Source: Brucella gallinifaecis (lineage in GTDB: Bacteria; Pseudomonadota; Alphaproteobacteria; Rhizobiales; Rhizobiaceae). Taken from it: a stretch of DNA of 64,000 nucleotides. The notes beneath the pieces were generated by a model. It had not been told where the DNA came from, did not search any database, and saw nothing but the letters and a program-made list of their open reading frames with translations. The position numbers were made by a program, and so were the translations under genes. Positions 38,060-47,946 of the stretch are shown one piece after another. The stretch lies in NCBI RefSeq assembly GCF_006476605.1, contig NZ_ML636804.1, positions 62,001 to 126,000 on the forward strand. The letters run 5' to 3'. Numbering within the stretch: position 1 is the first letter of the stretch; every line of letters begins with the position of its first letter.

Positions 38060-39196
38060 ATGAAAAGACTTGTTGAATTCGATGGATTGCGTTTTTTGCT
38101 TTGTATGGGAATTGCAATTTTTCATTATTCATTCAGAATTCCTGTAAAGAATGATGTGCTTCAAAGTGTAATATTAACTTTTGCTTATTTTACAGATATT
38201 TTCTTTCTTATTTCCGGATTGTTTCTGGCAGGGCGAAGTGAATATATATGGCGTTGGCGTCAATATGCCGGCTTTGTCGGAAAGAGACTTGCGCGTATTT
38301 ATCCGTTGCATGTCGCAACTTTCTCCTGTTTCGCACTCTTGTCAGTGCTGACTGCTGCTGGTCTTCTTCATCCGAGCCAGGAACCCAATATGAGTTTATG
38401 GGATGGGCTTGCGCAATTATTTCTTGTTCATGATTGGGGCTTGGGGAAAACCCTCTCTTACAATTACGTCAGTTGGTCGCTGAGTGCGCTTTTCCTGATG
38501 TATCTTTGTTTTCCGCTATTCGACATGCTTTGTCGTCGACTGGGAGTGACAATTCTTATTATTGTTGTTGCAGCCATTCTGGGTGGAGAATATCTGGCGC
38601 ATAAATTGAATGCTCCGTCTCTGACGCGGGTTCAATTGGCTGATTTGGGTATATTGCGTGCATTGCCATCATTTCTTTTTGGCATGTGGCTTGCACGGCA
38701 GAAACATTACCAGATGCCCAAAGCTCTGATTATGGTCGCGCTTTTTGTCTGCCTGAGTGTATTTTTATTCTATCATCCTGAAAATACTATTGGTGAACCT
38801 GCAACACTTGAAGGTCCATGGCGCCTGACCTTCTTATATTTCAGCATTTACATACTGTATCTTGCTGCGAAACAAGACATATATACACCATTGCGCTGGT
38901 GGCCTTTTGTAAAATTATCGCGTTACAGTTTTGGTATTTTTATTATCCACCCGCTTGTAGGACTGGTGTTTTTCAATGCTGTTCCGCAACATTGGGGAGA
39001 TACCACCACAGGGGCAATATTGCTGATTGGCGGCGGTGCTTTATTAAGCCTGCTTGCTGCAATTGTTGCCTGGCATCTTTATGAAAATCCGGTCAATAAC
39101 TGGTTGGTAACACGTATCAACAGGTGGATGAGCCAGGAAAACGAAACTGCGGTGCAGCCTCTTCAAAAGGAAATGCCCATTGGCCCTGAAGCCTGA
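38060..39196 (+). CDS. Acyltransferase family 3 membrane protein (OafA/YrhL-like)
   Basis: Integral membrane O-acyltransferase of about 378 residues with roughly ten membrane helices. The N-terminal FDGLRFLLCMGIAIFHYSF contains the conserved RxLA-type/His motif of the Acyl_transf_3 family. IYPLHVATF near 80 is a second family segment, as is FGIFIIHPLVGLVFF near 295. Relatives acetylate O-antigen, peptidoglycan or other surface sugars; the target is not shown. Start ATG at 38060 was preferred to the GTG at 38048. The first 300 bases and upstream DNA are visibly more AT-rich than the neighbours, suggesting transfer. Confidence 0.86.
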   Translation: MKRLVEFDGLRFLLCMGIAIFHYSFRIPVKNDVLQSVILTFAYFTDIFFLISGLFLAGRSEYIWRWRQYAGFVGKRLARIYPLHVATFSCFALLSVLTAAGLLHPSQEPNMSLWDGLAQLFLVHDWGLGKTLSYNYVSWSLSALFLMYLCFPLFDMLCRRLGVTILIIVVAAILGGEYLAHKLNAPSLTRVQLADLGILRALPSFLFGMWLARQKHYQMPKALIMVALFVCLSVFLFYHPENTIGEPATLEGPWRLTFLYFSIYILYLAAKQDIYTPLRWWPFVKLSRYSFGIFIIHPLVGLVFFNAVPQHWGDTTTGAILLIGGGALLSLLAAIVAWHLYENPVNNWLVTRINRWMSQENETAVQPLQKEMPIGPEA

Positions 39197-39587
39197 GCCG
39201 CTTTGTCCAGATCGATGGAAACTATAGAAAATCAGCCCTTTCATGAGGTGATTCCGACCCTGAAAGACAAGGAAGATTTTCGTTGATTTTGCCGCTTCTT
39301 GCACCCTTGCAATCGGAAGCCGGAAATGCATTCTTATCAGATCATGAAAGCACGCTCCCCTTCAGGAGCATGATTCTGAAAGAACCTGTGTGATTTCGGA
39401 TAATATTATGGCTCTGATGTCGCAAAAGGGCAGTGGTGTGGCGTGCTTTTGGAATGACCTTTTAAGATCGCGTGATTGAAATAAAAGGGAGGACCGGCAA
39501 TTCGGTGACGCAGATGCGTTGCGCTTTGACCGGTATGGGTTGTCTGGGGGCATCGGGAAATACGAGGCCTTGCAAAGGAGAAAAAGA
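39197..39587. other. 391-base gap upstream of the LivK-type gene
   Basis: Likely holds the promoter of the downstream binding-protein gene. It contains an imperfect palindrome around 39342-39375 (GATCATGAAAGCACGCTCC / GGAGCATGATTC). Nothing else supportable is seen. Confidence 0.4.
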
Positions 39588-40694
39588 ATGAACCACAAGC
39601 TTCTGTCCAGCGTGGCTTTTGCCGCTACTCTCGGTTTTGCCAGTGCTGCTTATGCGGATATTACCGTTGGCCTTGTTGCACCGCTTACCGGTCCGGTTGC
39701 CGCTTATGGTGATCAGGTCAAGAAGGGCGCGGAAACCGCTGTTGAAGTCATTAATGCCAATGGCGGTATCAAGGGCGAAAAGATCGTTCTGAAATTTGCT
39801 GATGACGCCGGCGAGCCAAAGCAGGGCGTTTCGGCTGCTAACCAGCTGGTTGGCGAAGGCGTCAAGTTTGTTGTTGGTCCGGTTACGACCGGCGTTGCAA
39901 TTCCCGTTTCCGATGTTTTCGCTGAAAACGGCGTGTTGATGGTTACACCAACTGCAACCGGACCGGATCTGACCGCTCGTGGACTGGAAACTGTGTTCCG
40001 TACATGCGGCCGTGATGACCAGCAGGCAGATGTCATGGCGGCATATTTCCTGAAAAACCTGAAGGACAAGAAGGTCGCTATCGTTCACGATAAGGGCGCT
40101 TACGGCAAGGGTCTGGCGGATTCCTTCAAGGCGGCAATCAACAAGGACGGCATTACGGAAGTCCAGTATGATTCTGTTACGCCCGGCGACAAGGATTTTA
40201 GCGCTCTCGTATCCAAGTTGAAGGCTGCCGGCACTGAAGTTGTCTATTTCGGTGGCTATCATGGTGAAGGCGGTCTTTTGGCACGTCAGTTGCATGATGC
40301 AGGTCTGAAAGCATTGATCCTCGGCGGTGAAGGTCTTTCCAATACCGAATTCTGGGCAATTGGTCAGGACAATGCCGAAGGCACGCTGTTCACCAATGCC
40401 GTTGATGCGACGAAAAACCCTGCTTCGAAGGAAGCTGTCGATGCGCTGACCGCTAAGAACATTCCGGTTGAAGCATTTACAATGAATGCCTATGCCGCTG
40501 TTCAGGTTCTTGCAGATGGTATCGAACGCGCTGGCACGACGGATGATGTGACTGCTGTTGCAAAGGTGCTTCGTGATGGTCAGCCAATTGAAACCGTTAT
40601 CGGTAAGCTGACTTATGGTGAAACGGGCGATCTGTCTTCACCAAGCTTTGACGTGTTCAAATGGGAAGATGGCAAGATCGTTGGTCTTGACTGA
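39588..40694 (+). CDS. livK: Branched-chain amino acid ABC transporter binding protein (LivK/Leu-Ile-Val type)
   Basis: Periplasmic binding protein of 368 residues. A Sec signal ends SAAYA near residue 23. The mature start [20 protein letters not shown] is typical of the family, with [19 protein letters not shown] near 143 and [20 protein letters not shown] near 220. Start ATG at 39588 follows AAAGGAG; the open frame continues upstream to 39519 without support. No permease or ATPase genes are adjacent, so it is an orphan binding protein served from elsewhere. A strong terminator follows. Confidence 0.93.
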   Translation: MNHKLLSSVAFAATLGFASAAYADITVGLVAPLTGPVAAYGDQVKKGAETAVEVINANGGIKGEKIVLKFADDAGEPKQGVSAANQLVGEGVKFVVGPVTTGVAIPVSDVFAENGVLMVTPTATGPDLTARGLETVFRTCGRDDQQADVMAAYFLKNLKDKKVAIVHDKGAYGKGLADSFKAAINKDGITEVQYDSVTPGDKDFSALVSKLKAAGTEVVYFGGYHGEGGLLARQLHDAGLKALILGGEGLSNTEFWAIGQDNAEGTLFTNAVDATKNPASKEAVDALTAKNIPVEAFTMNAYAAVQVLADGIERAGTTDDVTAVAKVLRDGQPIETVIGKLTYGETGDLSSPSFDVFKWEDGKIVGLD

Positions 40695-40715
40695 TCCACT
40701 CTTTGAATTGAATGG

Positions 40716-40745
40716 AAACGCCGGGGATTTCCCCGGCGTTTTTTA
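40716..40745 (+). terminator. Terminator of the LivK-type gene
   Basis: An 11-bp perfect stem AAACGCCGGGG (40716-40726) with CCCCGGCGTTT (40731-40741), loop ATTT, then T-rich. Confidence 0.93.
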
Positions 40746-40834
40746 TTCTTACAAATTCACAGAAAGTAAGTTTTGGTTAACCATGTCGGCATAATCTAGC
40801 TGTATCAAAATGGGGCATTTAGCGGAGCAAGCTT

Positions 40835-41035
40835 ATGCAGCGCTATAGATTTGACGATAAAAGAGTTTTGATAGAAGCAATTGTCGAGCTTCTCAATCGT
40901 GGTGTTGAGCCGGACGAGCTGGATATGGTCTTGAGCCGGATCGGACCGGTTGATCTTGATCTGATGCGGCAATGTTTGATCGAGGTCTGGAACTATAATC
41001 ATCCGGCATCGGTTGAAACGCCGATGGCAGCCTGA
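40835..41035 (+). CDS. Small hypothetical protein
   Basis: A 66-residue frame with GCGGAG nine bases before the ATG. The product is charged and probably all-helical (RVLIEAIVELLNRGVEPDEL, MRQCLIEVWNY). I do not recognise the family. It lies alone between two terminators. The good ribosome-binding site, absence of competing frames and compositional match to neighbours favour a real gene. Confidence 0.6.
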   Translation: MQRYRFDDKRVLIEAIVELLNRGVEPDELDMVLSRIGPVDLDLMRQCLIEVWNYNHPASVETPMAA

Positions 41036-41154
41036 TTGATCGGCTGGTGATGTCATAATCTTGAAATACACAGCTATTAAATCTGTCTGTGTATCGGGGA
41101 TTCATTCGGTAATGTGACCACGGATGTACTGGCACATAACCGCAATGAAAGCGG

Positions 41155-41180
41155 AAGGTCGGGTTTAGCCCGGCCTTTTT
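41155..41180 (+). terminator. Rho-independent terminator
   Basis: Stem AAGGTCGGG (41155-41163) with CCCGGCCTT (41169-41177, one G-T pair), 5-base loop, then TTT. It lies 120 bases after the small gene, so it may end either that mRNA or a short RNA in between. Confidence 0.8.
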
Positions 41181-41249
41181 CGTTTGAGCATAGAAGTCCT
41201 GTCGCAACGACACGACGATTGATATGATTATATTTCAAATAAAACATGT

Positions 41250-41356
41250 TTTAGAGCATGATCCGATTTTCGTTCAACGAGGATCGATACGATTATGCTT
41301 AAGGTAGAAAGAGTTAGAGCGCCGATCTGATTCAATCAGATCGAAACGCGCTCTAA
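41250..41356. repeat. Rhizobial-type palindromic repeat pair
   Basis: Two adjoining imperfect palindromes. The first, 41250-41301, runs TTTAGAGCATGATCC to CGATTATGCTTA; the second, 41314-41356, has arms TTAGAGCG / CGCTCTAA with an inner GATCTGATT-CAATCAGATC. The first is repeated in opposite orientation at 58702-58778. Confidence 0.8.
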
Positions 41357-41383
41357 TGAGATTTTTGAACGGGAGTGGGCTGA

Positions 41384-41692
41384 ATGCTGCGTCATATCGT
41401 GCTTGTGAAATTCAGATCGGATGTCGAGGAAACCTCAATCAATGCGGCATTAGATCAAATTGTTGCGTTGCGCGAAAAAATTGCTGGTATTACTGCAATC
41501 AGCACGGGAGCCAATGTCAGTCCTGAAGGGCTGGAAAAAGGCTTCCGGCATGGTTTTGTGGTCGATTTTTTAGATGAAGCCTCACGCGATAGCTATCTCA
41601 CCCATCCCGACCATGTGATTGCGGGCAGTGAACTGGTCAGGCTTGCAGATGGCGGGATCGATGGAATTCTTGTCTTTGACTATAATTATTGA
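41384..41692 (+). CDS. Dabb (stress-responsive alpha/beta barrel) domain protein
   Basis: A 102-residue product covering a single Dabb domain: MLRHIVLVKFRSDVEE at the start, GFVVDFLDEASRDSYLTHPD in the middle, GILVFDYNY at the end. Family members form dimeric barrels; bacterial functions are mostly unknown. It stands alone, and MITE copy B begins 8 bases after its stop. Confidence 0.9.
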   Translation: MLRHIVLVKFRSDVEETSINAALDQIVALREKIAGITAISTGANVSPEGLEKGFRHGFVVDFLDEASRDSYLTHPDHVIAGSELVRLADGGIDGILVFDYNY

Positions 41693-41699
41693 TCGATTT

Positions 41700-41969
41700 T
41701 AGGGTCAGGACCCATTAATTTGATGAGAATGGCATCTGAAATGACAAGATATGCGAGGAGAGACGTGAGGACCGGGGTGGTTCCCCCGGTTGAGCGGCTC
41801 GACGCAGCAGATCGCCAAGTCATTTCGATGTCCGAAGGATGTGGTCCATCCGCCCGGCCTACTTCGTCGTAAAGTCTTGAAAATGAACCACATTTCCTTC
41901 GCCTTTCCTTCTCGTATCCGAACGGATGGCCTCACACCATTCCCACCAAATTAATGAGTCCTGACCCTA
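41700..41969. mobile_element. MITE-like element, copy B
   Basis: A 270-bp unit bounded by TA, nearly identical to copy A (23310-23578), with the same ~32-bp terminal inverted repeats and the inner hairpin at 41771-41790. It lies in the same orientation. It separates the Dabb gene from the molybdopterin-binding gene, whose TAG stop (41967-41969, minus strand) is formed by the element's end. No transposase is present. Confidence 0.88.
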
Positions 41970-42931
41970 GATCAGAAGTCCGCCAACCCCCATTTGACCA
42001 AGCTCCCCGGCATCGAGCTCCATGCCCACCATCAGGCGATCCAGTATCCAGTCAAGGCTGTTTTCACGGGCACTTCGCGCAGATCCGGGGGCGACAACGA
42101 TATATTTTCCGTTGAGCCTGGCCAGAATGAGAAGATTGCCGGGGTCGACAGGAACCCCCATGCGCAAAATATGGCCACCACAATTGATGATTGCACGTGG
42201 AACAATGTCAGCTTCGTCGGCAACGGAAGAGGCGCTGAAAATAACGATCACATCGCAAGAATCTGCTATTTGCTTGATTGATTGTGACAGTGCGGTCGGT
42301 TCATGTTCAACGCGAAGTTCAACGCTGATGGAACCGTGATTGCGGTTGGCCGGCTGGAAATCAGCTCTTTTGTTTTTTCGAGTACACTTTCGCGTATTGC
42401 AGGCATTCGCGATTGTATGAGGCCAATCCGCGTGGCTTTGAACGCTTTGACGTCGATTGTTTCAGCCGTGTTCTGTGTGTCGTGGAGCTTTTTGATTAAT
42501 GTTTCAGGAATGGCAAAGGGGATGATTTTGACCGTTGCGATCATTTGGCCGCGATCAACACGCAAGTTGTTGCGCAAGGTCGCAATCGATATGCGTGGAT
42601 CAAGCAGATTGATCATATCGATGATTGACGGTCTGACTTGAAATAAACCATCGTGCCGGGCGAAAAGATTGATGCGACCGGTTACAGCTTTGCCGGCTTC
42701 GACATTTTCTGAAATCAGCATTTGCCCAATTGCAAACGCTGCTTCATTTTCAAAAATATCCCCATTCTCCAAACGTGCTGCGTGAATATGCGTGATACCT
42801 TGCTGTTTCAGTATCGCCAGATGTTCGCTTGTAAGCAGAGTACCTTTGCGAAAACTGTGGGCGCCTGCGGCAATTGCATAGCCAAGTATCGCTCCTTCAG
42901 CTTCTTCAATTGGCAAGTTACCAAAAATCAT
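41967..42931 (-). pseudogene. Molybdopterin-binding (MoaB/Mog domain) protein, frameshifted
   Basis: Two adjoining minus-strand frames together encode one protein of about 320 residues. The first, 42931 to about 42345, begins MIFGNLPIEEAEGAILGYAI and reaches LISSRPTAI. The protein sense continues in a second frame as NHGSISVELRVEHEPTALSQ and then IFSASSVADEADIVPRAI, MGVPVDPGNLLILARL and the end GLLI. The junction, near 42335-42350, fits a one-base deletion. Without repair, translation stops at 42266. The product may be inactive, or this may be a sequencing error. The C-terminus reaches MITE copy B. The family binds molybdopterin; its precise job here is unknown. Confidence 0.8.
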
Positions 42932-43303
42932 GTATGTCTCTTCAGGTTTATTTCTCGCAAATATAAAACAATCATTTACAATATTTATTATACTTGCGAT
43001 TTTCTTATGAGCATATTTTCTAAATTCGGTTAATTGCGGTTAGTTTACGCTAGAATATCGTCTTGAATCTTTTGAACTGAACTTGTAGAGAGCCGCAAAC
43101 TGCGACTGGTTTGTCTGATTTGATTCTGAATGAGTCGAATATGACTCGCCAACACCCCATAGCCGCGACATTTCGATCCAATACATTTTTAGTCAGAGGC
43201 GTGACAAACGGGATTATTCGTTATAACGGTACTTTTGAAATTTTCAGAATTTACCGAAATCTAGGAAATGACGAATGCGCCGGACTGATGTTCTGTGCGC
43301 AGG
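42932..43303. other. 372-base gap upstream of cyoABCD
   Basis: AT-rich DNA between the divergent molybdopterin-binding gene and cyoA. It should hold both promoters. No RNA gene or clear operator was recognised. Confidence 0.4.
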
Positions 43304-44317
43304 ATGGAAAAACAAATGAAACACGGCACCCCCCGGACGATCGTTTCGTTCGCCGTCTTGGCCCTCACGGCGTTTCTCGCCGGCTGCGAGAACCAGGTCC
43401 TGCTTTCTCCGAAAGGAGAAGTTGGTATGGCAGAGCGCGATCTCATTTATTTTGCAACAGGTCTCATGCTGCTCGTTGTACTCCCGGTCATTGGTATGAC
43501 GCTTTACTTCGCCTGGAAGTACCGCGCTACCAACGAAAAAGCGGAGTATCTGCCTGATTGGCATCATTCCAACAAAATTGAAGCGGCGGTCTGGTTGATC
43601 CCCGTGGTGATTATTATTGTGCTTGGAACCGTGACGTGGATTGCGACGCACAAGCTGGATCCTTATCGTCCGCTGGTGTCCGATGTAAAGCCAATCAATG
43701 TCGAGGTTGTGGCGCTCGACTGGAAGTGGCTGTTCATCTATCCTGATCTCGGCGTTGCCTCGGTCAATGAAATGGCCATGCCTGTTGATGTTCCTGTGAA
43801 CTTCAAGCTGACATCCAGCAGCATTATGAATTCCTTCTTCATTCCTGCGCTTGGCAGTCAGGTTTACACCATGCCAAGCATGCAGACCAAGCTTCATCTG
43901 ATTGCCAATTATGAAGGCGAATTCGACGGGTTTTCGGCCAATTACAGTGGTCAGGGCTTTGCGCAGATGCGTTTCAAGGCACGCTCACTGGATCAGGCCG
44001 GTTTTGACAAGTGGGTTGCTGACGCGAAAGCTTCCGGTCAGGAGTTGACTCGTGAGCGTTATGCTTCGCTGGTACAGCCCAGTGAAAAGGCGCCTGTGCA
44101 ATATTTTGCCTATGATGATAAGGCGCTGTTCCACAATATTGTGAATCGTTGCTGGGATGGCAAGTCGGTCTGTATTGATGATCTTATGCATCAGGAGCAG
44201 ATGGTGCGTGAGGCGCGTGCGGATCTGCGCAAGTCTTCGCCAGTCGATTTCAGCCAGTGGGCAAATGATATCCTTTGTCTGACTCAGCCGCAGCGTATGA
44301 CGCAGCTTGAAAACTGA
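43304..44317 (+). CDS. cyoA: Cytochrome bo3 ubiquinol oxidase subunit II
   Basis: Inner-membrane subunit with a periplasmic cupredoxin-like domain. The product is about 337 residues. A lipoprotein signal ends FLAGC near 30 and two membrane helices follow ([19 protein letters not shown] and [18 protein letters not shown]). The CuA-binding residues of cytochrome c oxidases are absent, as expected for quinol oxidases. The start is uncertain: ATG at 43304 was chosen; ATG at 43316 has AGGA about ten bases upstream. First gene of cyoABCD. Confidence 0.94.
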   Translation: MEKQMKHGTPRTIVSFAVLALTAFLAGCENQVLLSPKGEVGMAERDLIYFATGLMLLVVLPVIGMTLYFAWKYRATNEKAEYLPDWHHSNKIEAAVWLIPVVIIIVLGTVTWIATHKLDPYRPLVSDVKPINVEVVALDWKWLFIYPDLGVASVNEMAMPVDVPVNFKLTSSSIMNSFFIPALGSQVYTMPSMQTKLHLIANYEGEFDGFSANYSGQGFAQMRFKARSLDQAGFDKWVADAKASGQELTRERYASLVQPSEKAPVQYFAYDDKALFHNIVNRCWDGKSVCIDDLMHQEQMVREARADLRKSSPVDFSQWANDILCLTQPQRMTQLEN

Positions 44318-44397
44318 TTTGCCGATGCAGCATGGTCCCGGATATTCAAACCGGGACTTATGCTGCTGATCGCACTCCAATCGAAGTAAGAATAGAA

Positions 44398-46377
44398 ATG
44401 TTCGGAAAACTTACGCTCGAAGCGATTCCCTATCACGAGCCTATCATCATGGTCACATTGGCCGCGGTGGCTGGTGGGGCGCTCGCTATTCTCGCAGCCA
44501 TTACCTACTATAAAAAGTGGGGCGTGCTATGGAATGACTGGCTGACATCGGTCGATCATAAACGCATTGGCGTGATGTATATTATTCTGGCTTTCGTGAT
44601 GCTGTTCCGCGGCTTCTCGGATGCTGTTATGATGCGTGCGCAGCAGGCTATTGCCTCGGGCGCCAATGAAGGTTTCCTTCCGCCTCATCACTATGATCAG
44701 ATTTTTACCGCTCACGGTGTGATCATGATCTTCTTTGTGGCGATGCCTTTCATTGTCGGTCTGATGAATTTTGCCGTGCCGCTCCAGATCGGAGCACGCG
44801 ACGTTGCATTTCCTTACCTCAACTCCTTGAGCTTCTGGCTGACCGTTGCCGGTGCTGTTCTGGTCAACCTGTCGCTCGGTATCGGTGAATTTGCCAAGAC
44901 CGGCTGGCTGGCTTATCCGCCGCTTTCCGGTATTGAGTTCAGCCCGGATGTTGGTGTCGATTACTATATCTGGGCTTTGCAGATTTCCGGTATGGGCACG
45001 CTTCTTTCCGGCGTTAACCTCATCACCACCATCATCAAGATGCGTGCGCCGGGCATGGGCATGATGCAGGTTCCGGTTTTCACCTGGACTGCACTTTGCT
45101 CGAACGTTTTGATCGTGGCTGCGTTCCCGATCCTGACCGTGACCCTGGCTCTGCTTTCGCTTGATCGTTATCTGGATTTCCACTTCTTCACCAATGACAG
45201 TGGTGGCAATCCGATGATGTATGTGAACCTGATCTGGATCTGGGGCCACCCGGAAGTCTATATTCTGGTTCTGCCGTGCTTTGGTGTATTTTCGGAAGTT
45301 GTCTCGACCTTCACGGGCAAGCGACTTTTTGGTTATACGTCAATGGTTTACGCAACTATTGCGATTACTGTATTGTCATTCCTGGTCTGGGTGCACCACT
45401 TCTTCACCATGGGTGGTGGTGCAAGCGTCAATGCCTTCTTCGGCGTTGCAACCATGATCATCTCGATCCCCACGGGCGCGAAAGTCTTCAACTGGCTGTT
45501 CACCATGTATAAGGGGCGGATCCAGTTCACGACACCAATGTACTGGACGATCGGCTTCATGTGCACTTTCGTTATCGGTGGTATGACCGGTGTTCTTCTT
45601 GCTGTTCCGCCGGCAGATTTCGTGCTGCACAACTCGGTGTTCCTGATTGCTCACTTCCATAATGTGATTATCTCGGGCGTGTTGTTTGGCTGTTTTGCCG
45701 GTCTCGTCTACTGGTGGCCGAAGGCATTTGGCTTCAGGCTGCACGAAGGACTGGGCCGTAAGGCATTCTGGTGCTGGCTCGTTGGCTTCATCCTTGCATT
45801 CATGCCGCTTTATGTGCTCGGCCTGATGGGTATGACCCGCCGTCTGAACCATACAGAAAATCCAGCCTGGCACATCTATCTGATCATTGCAGCAATTGGT
45901 GTTGCAGTCATCCTGTGCGGTATCATCTTCCAGGTTCTCCAGATCATGATCTCGATCCGTGATCGTGAAAAGTTGCGTGACAACAATGGTGACACATGGG
46001 GCAATGGCCGTACGCTGGAATGGTCGATTGCTTCGCCTCCGCCATTTTACAATTTTGCTGAAGTTCCGCATGTCCGCGATCATGACAGCTGGTGGGATAT
46101 GAAGCAGAATGGATATGTGCGTCGTACCGAAAAATTTGCCCGCATTCACATGCCAAAAAATACCGGCACGGGCTTTATTATCGGTATCCTGAATATCCCG
46201 CTTGGCTTCGCTCTGGTGTGGCATATCTGGTGGCTGGCAATTGCCGCAGCCGTTGGCATTCTCGTGGTTGCTATCGCCCACTCGTTTAACAATGACAGGG
46301 ACTATTATGTCTCGGCCGAAGAAGTACAGCGCATCGAAGATGCACGTACCCGGCAATTGAATGCTCAGGAGGCTTGA
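44398..46377 (+). CDS. cyoB: Cytochrome bo3 ubiquinol oxidase subunit I
   Basis: Catalytic haem-copper subunit that reduces oxygen and pumps protons. The product is 659 residues with about 15 helices. Visible motifs are a quinone-site [10 protein letters not shown] near 75, [10 protein letters not shown] with the low-spin haem His near 106, [12 protein letters not shown] (CuB) near 284, HHFFTMGG near 333 and AHFHNVI (haem ligands) near 420. The frame extends back to 44332, but ATG at 44398 gives the conserved N-terminus. It is 3 bases from cyoC. Confidence 0.97.
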   Translation: MFGKLTLEAIPYHEPIIMVTLAAVAGGALAILAAITYYKKWGVLWNDWLTSVDHKRIGVMYIILAFVMLFRGFSDAVMMRAQQAIASGANEGFLPPHHYDQIFTAHGVIMIFFVAMPFIVGLMNFAVPLQIGARDVAFPYLNSLSFWLTVAGAVLVNLSLGIGEFAKTGWLAYPPLSGIEFSPDVGVDYYIWALQISGMGTLLSGVNLITTIIKMRAPGMGMMQVPVFTWTALCSNVLIVAAFPILTVTLALLSLDRYLDFHFFTNDSGGNPMMYVNLIWIWGHPEVYILVLPCFGVFSEVVSTFTGKRLFGYTSMVYATIAITVLSFLVWVHHFFTMGGGASVNAFFGVATMIISIPTGAKVFNWLFTMYKGRIQFTTPMYWTIGFMCTFVIGGMTGVLLAVPPADFVLHNSVFLIAHFHNVIISGVLFGCFAGLVYWWPKAFGFRLHEGLGRKAFWCWLVGFILAFMPLYVLGLMGMTRRLNHTENPAWHIYLIIAAIGVAVILCGIIFQVLQIMISIRDREKLRDNNGDTWGNGRTLEWSIASPPPFYNFAEVPHVRDHDSWWDMKQNGYVRRTEKFARIHMPKNTGTGFIIGILNIPLGFALVWHIWWLAIAAAVGILVVAIAHSFNNDRDYYVSAEEVQRIEDARTRQLNAQEA

Positions 46378-46380
46378 TCC

Positions 46381-47010
46381 ATGAGCGCTACCGTTCATAA
46401 CGCTGGACCTTTCAAGGGCGGCAACGAGCATCCTGCTCACGAAGACCATCACGATGCAGGGTCGACCACGCTGGTCGGCTTCTGGATCTACCTGATGAGT
46501 GACTGCGTTCTCTTCTCGGGTCTTTTTGCAACCTATGCCGTGCTGGCACATCAGTTTGCGGGCGGACCAACCGGCCGTGAACTGTTTGACCTGCAGTTCG
46601 TGCTGACAGAAACCATGTTCCTGCTGGCATCATCGCTGACCTATGGTCTGGCGACATTGTCAATGTACAGAAACAACCGGGCAGGCGTCCTGTTCTGGCT
46701 GGGGGTTACTTTCCTGTTCGGCGCAGCGTTTCTGGTTATGGAAATCTATGAATTCCATCATCTGATCGTTGAAGGTGCAGGTCCGGGCCGCAGTGCATTC
46801 CTTTCGGCTTTCTTTGCGCTGGTTGGAACGCATGGTCTGCATATTACCTCGGGCCTGATCTGGATTCTGGTGCTTTCGGCCCAGCTTCTTCGTGATGGTC
46901 TGACTGAAACAAACCGGACGCGCGTGATGTGCTTGAGCCTCTTCTGGCACTTCCTGGACATCATCTGGATTGGCGTCTTTACCCTTGTCTATCTGCTGGG
47001 TGTATTGTGA
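46381..47010 (+). CDS. cyoC: Cytochrome bo3 ubiquinol oxidase subunit III
   Basis: Non-catalytic membrane subunit of 209 residues with five helices: [20 protein letters not shown] near 35, a central [19 protein letters not shown] near 115 and [20 protein letters not shown] at the end. It follows cyoB by 3 bases, and its stop TGA shares one base with the cyoD ATG. Confidence 0.96.
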   Translation: MSATVHNAGPFKGGNEHPAHEDHHDAGSTTLVGFWIYLMSDCVLFSGLFATYAVLAHQFAGGPTGRELFDLQFVLTETMFLLASSLTYGLATLSMYRNNRAGVLFWLGVTFLFGAAFLVMEIYEFHHLIVEGAGPGRSAFLSAFFALVGTHGLHITSGLIWILVLSAQLLRDGLTETNRTRVMCLSLFWHFLDIIWIGVFTLVYLLGVL

Positions 47011-47375
47011 TGAGCTCTGGACACGAAACACACGATCAAGCCGCACATGGCAGCCTGAAATCATACCTGATCGGTCTGGTACTGGCAATCATCCTCACCA
47101 TCGTTCCGTTTATGCTGGCGATGAATGGCTATTTTACACCAGCAACGACTGCAGCGATTGTTATCGGTATGGCTGCTGTGCAGATCGTGGTGCATCTGGT
47201 TTACTTCCTGCACCTTGATCCAAAATCAGAGAATGGCTGGAATATTCTGGCGCTTATTTTCACGGTTATCATTCTGGCGATCGTGCTTGCTGGCTCCATC
47301 TGGGTCATGCATCACCTCGATACCAATATGATGCCGATGTATATGAGCCCGGATGATGCGCGTAATCTGCCATAG
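47010..47375 (+). CDS. cyoD: Cytochrome bo3 ubiquinol oxidase subunit IV
   Basis: Small membrane subunit of 121 residues with three helices. The family core AAVQIVVHLVYFLHLDPKS is near 58-76. Start ATG at 47010 overlaps the cyoC stop (TGATG); a longer open frame into cyoC is not needed. No cyoE (haem O synthase) follows, so it must be encoded elsewhere. A terminator lies 12 bases downstream. Confidence 0.95.
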   Translation: MSSGHETHDQAAHGSLKSYLIGLVLAIILTIVPFMLAMNGYFTPATTAAIVIGMAAVQIVVHLVYFLHLDPKSENGWNILALIFTVIILAIVLAGSIWVMHHLDTNMMPMYMSPDDARNLP

Positions 47376-47387
47376 TTGAATGTCTGT

Positions 47388-47414
47388 GCGCATCCCGAAC
47401 AGGGATGCGCTTTT
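47388..47414 (+). terminator. Terminator of the cyo operon
   Basis: A perfect 9-bp stem GCGCATCCC (47388-47396) with GGGATGCGC (47402-47410), loop GAACA, then TTTT. Confidence 0.92.
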
Positions 47415-47494
47415 CGAACGGGATGCCTGAAAGCAGACAAAGCGAGCATCTCCAGATTATCAAAGTGATTCAGGGGGAATTTGCCCCTGATTGC

Positions 47495-47590
47495 CTAAAC
47501 CCGGTCTAACGGCCCGGTTGCGCGGCTTTTTCCTCCCTCTCCCCCCTTAAAAGCCGCGTTGCGCCCCGGTTCCCTCCGGGGCGCTTTTCG
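47495..47590 (+). ncRNA. Probable trans-acting sRNA, alpha-r8/MmgR-like
   Basis: Between two hairpin arms, CGCGGCTTTT (47521-47530) and AAAAGCCGCG (47549-47558), lies a pyrimidine loop containing TTTCCTCCCT, an anti-Shine-Dalgarno-like motif that I recall as the ultraconserved element of alphaproteobacterial alpha-r8/MmgR sRNAs (Rfam 'suhB'). A Rho-independent terminator follows: GCGCCCCGG (47561-47569) with CCGGGGCGC (47576-47584), then TTTT. A weaker 5' stem near 47499-47520 precedes it. The 5' end is estimated. The structure is clear; the family name is from memory. Confidence 0.65.
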
Positions 47591-47647
47591 TTTAGAGCGC
47601 ATTTCGAAAAATGTGAGACGGTTATTGAGAAAAGATGCGCGTTAAAA
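47591..47647. repeat. Rhizobial-type palindromic repeat
   Basis: Arms TTAGAGCGCAT and ATGCGCGTTAA flank about 30 bases. It shares the TTAGAGCG end with the repeats at 41314, 51613 and 58707. Confidence 0.55.
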
Positions 47648-47894
47648 CAGGGATTTGAGACGCGAAAATATTACACATTCAGTTCAAAGAACATTTTCTC
47701 TGAAGCGTCGCGATTAAATAAACAACAGATAAAGCTTTATTAAATTTGTGATGATGCTTTTCAAACATCGAAACTTCTCAGCTCTCAAAAAGCCAGAATG
47801 TTATCAAACGCTGATCGAAAATTTGCGACAAAGCCGTTGCGACCAGCTGTAAGCCAACAGTTGATTTCTTCCCGGAGCAGATCACTGACGATGT

Positions 47895-47946
47895 GTCCGA
47901 GCCGCGAGAGCGGGGAAACCACCCCGGTCCTCACGTCTCTTCCCGG
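47895..47946 (-). repeat. Diverged relative of the MITE core
   Basis: Positions 47917-47940 match, in reverse orientation, 24 consecutive bases of the two MITE copies (the stretch around GAGGACCGGGGTGGTT). The flanks are diverged and no terminal repeats are seen. The match ends seven bases from the stop codon of the minus-strand ABC ATPase gene. Confidence 0.7.

Noticed and set aside
45376-46551. Long minus-strand frame opposite cyoB
   Set aside because: Antisense shadow of a strongly conserved gene, with no family resemblance.
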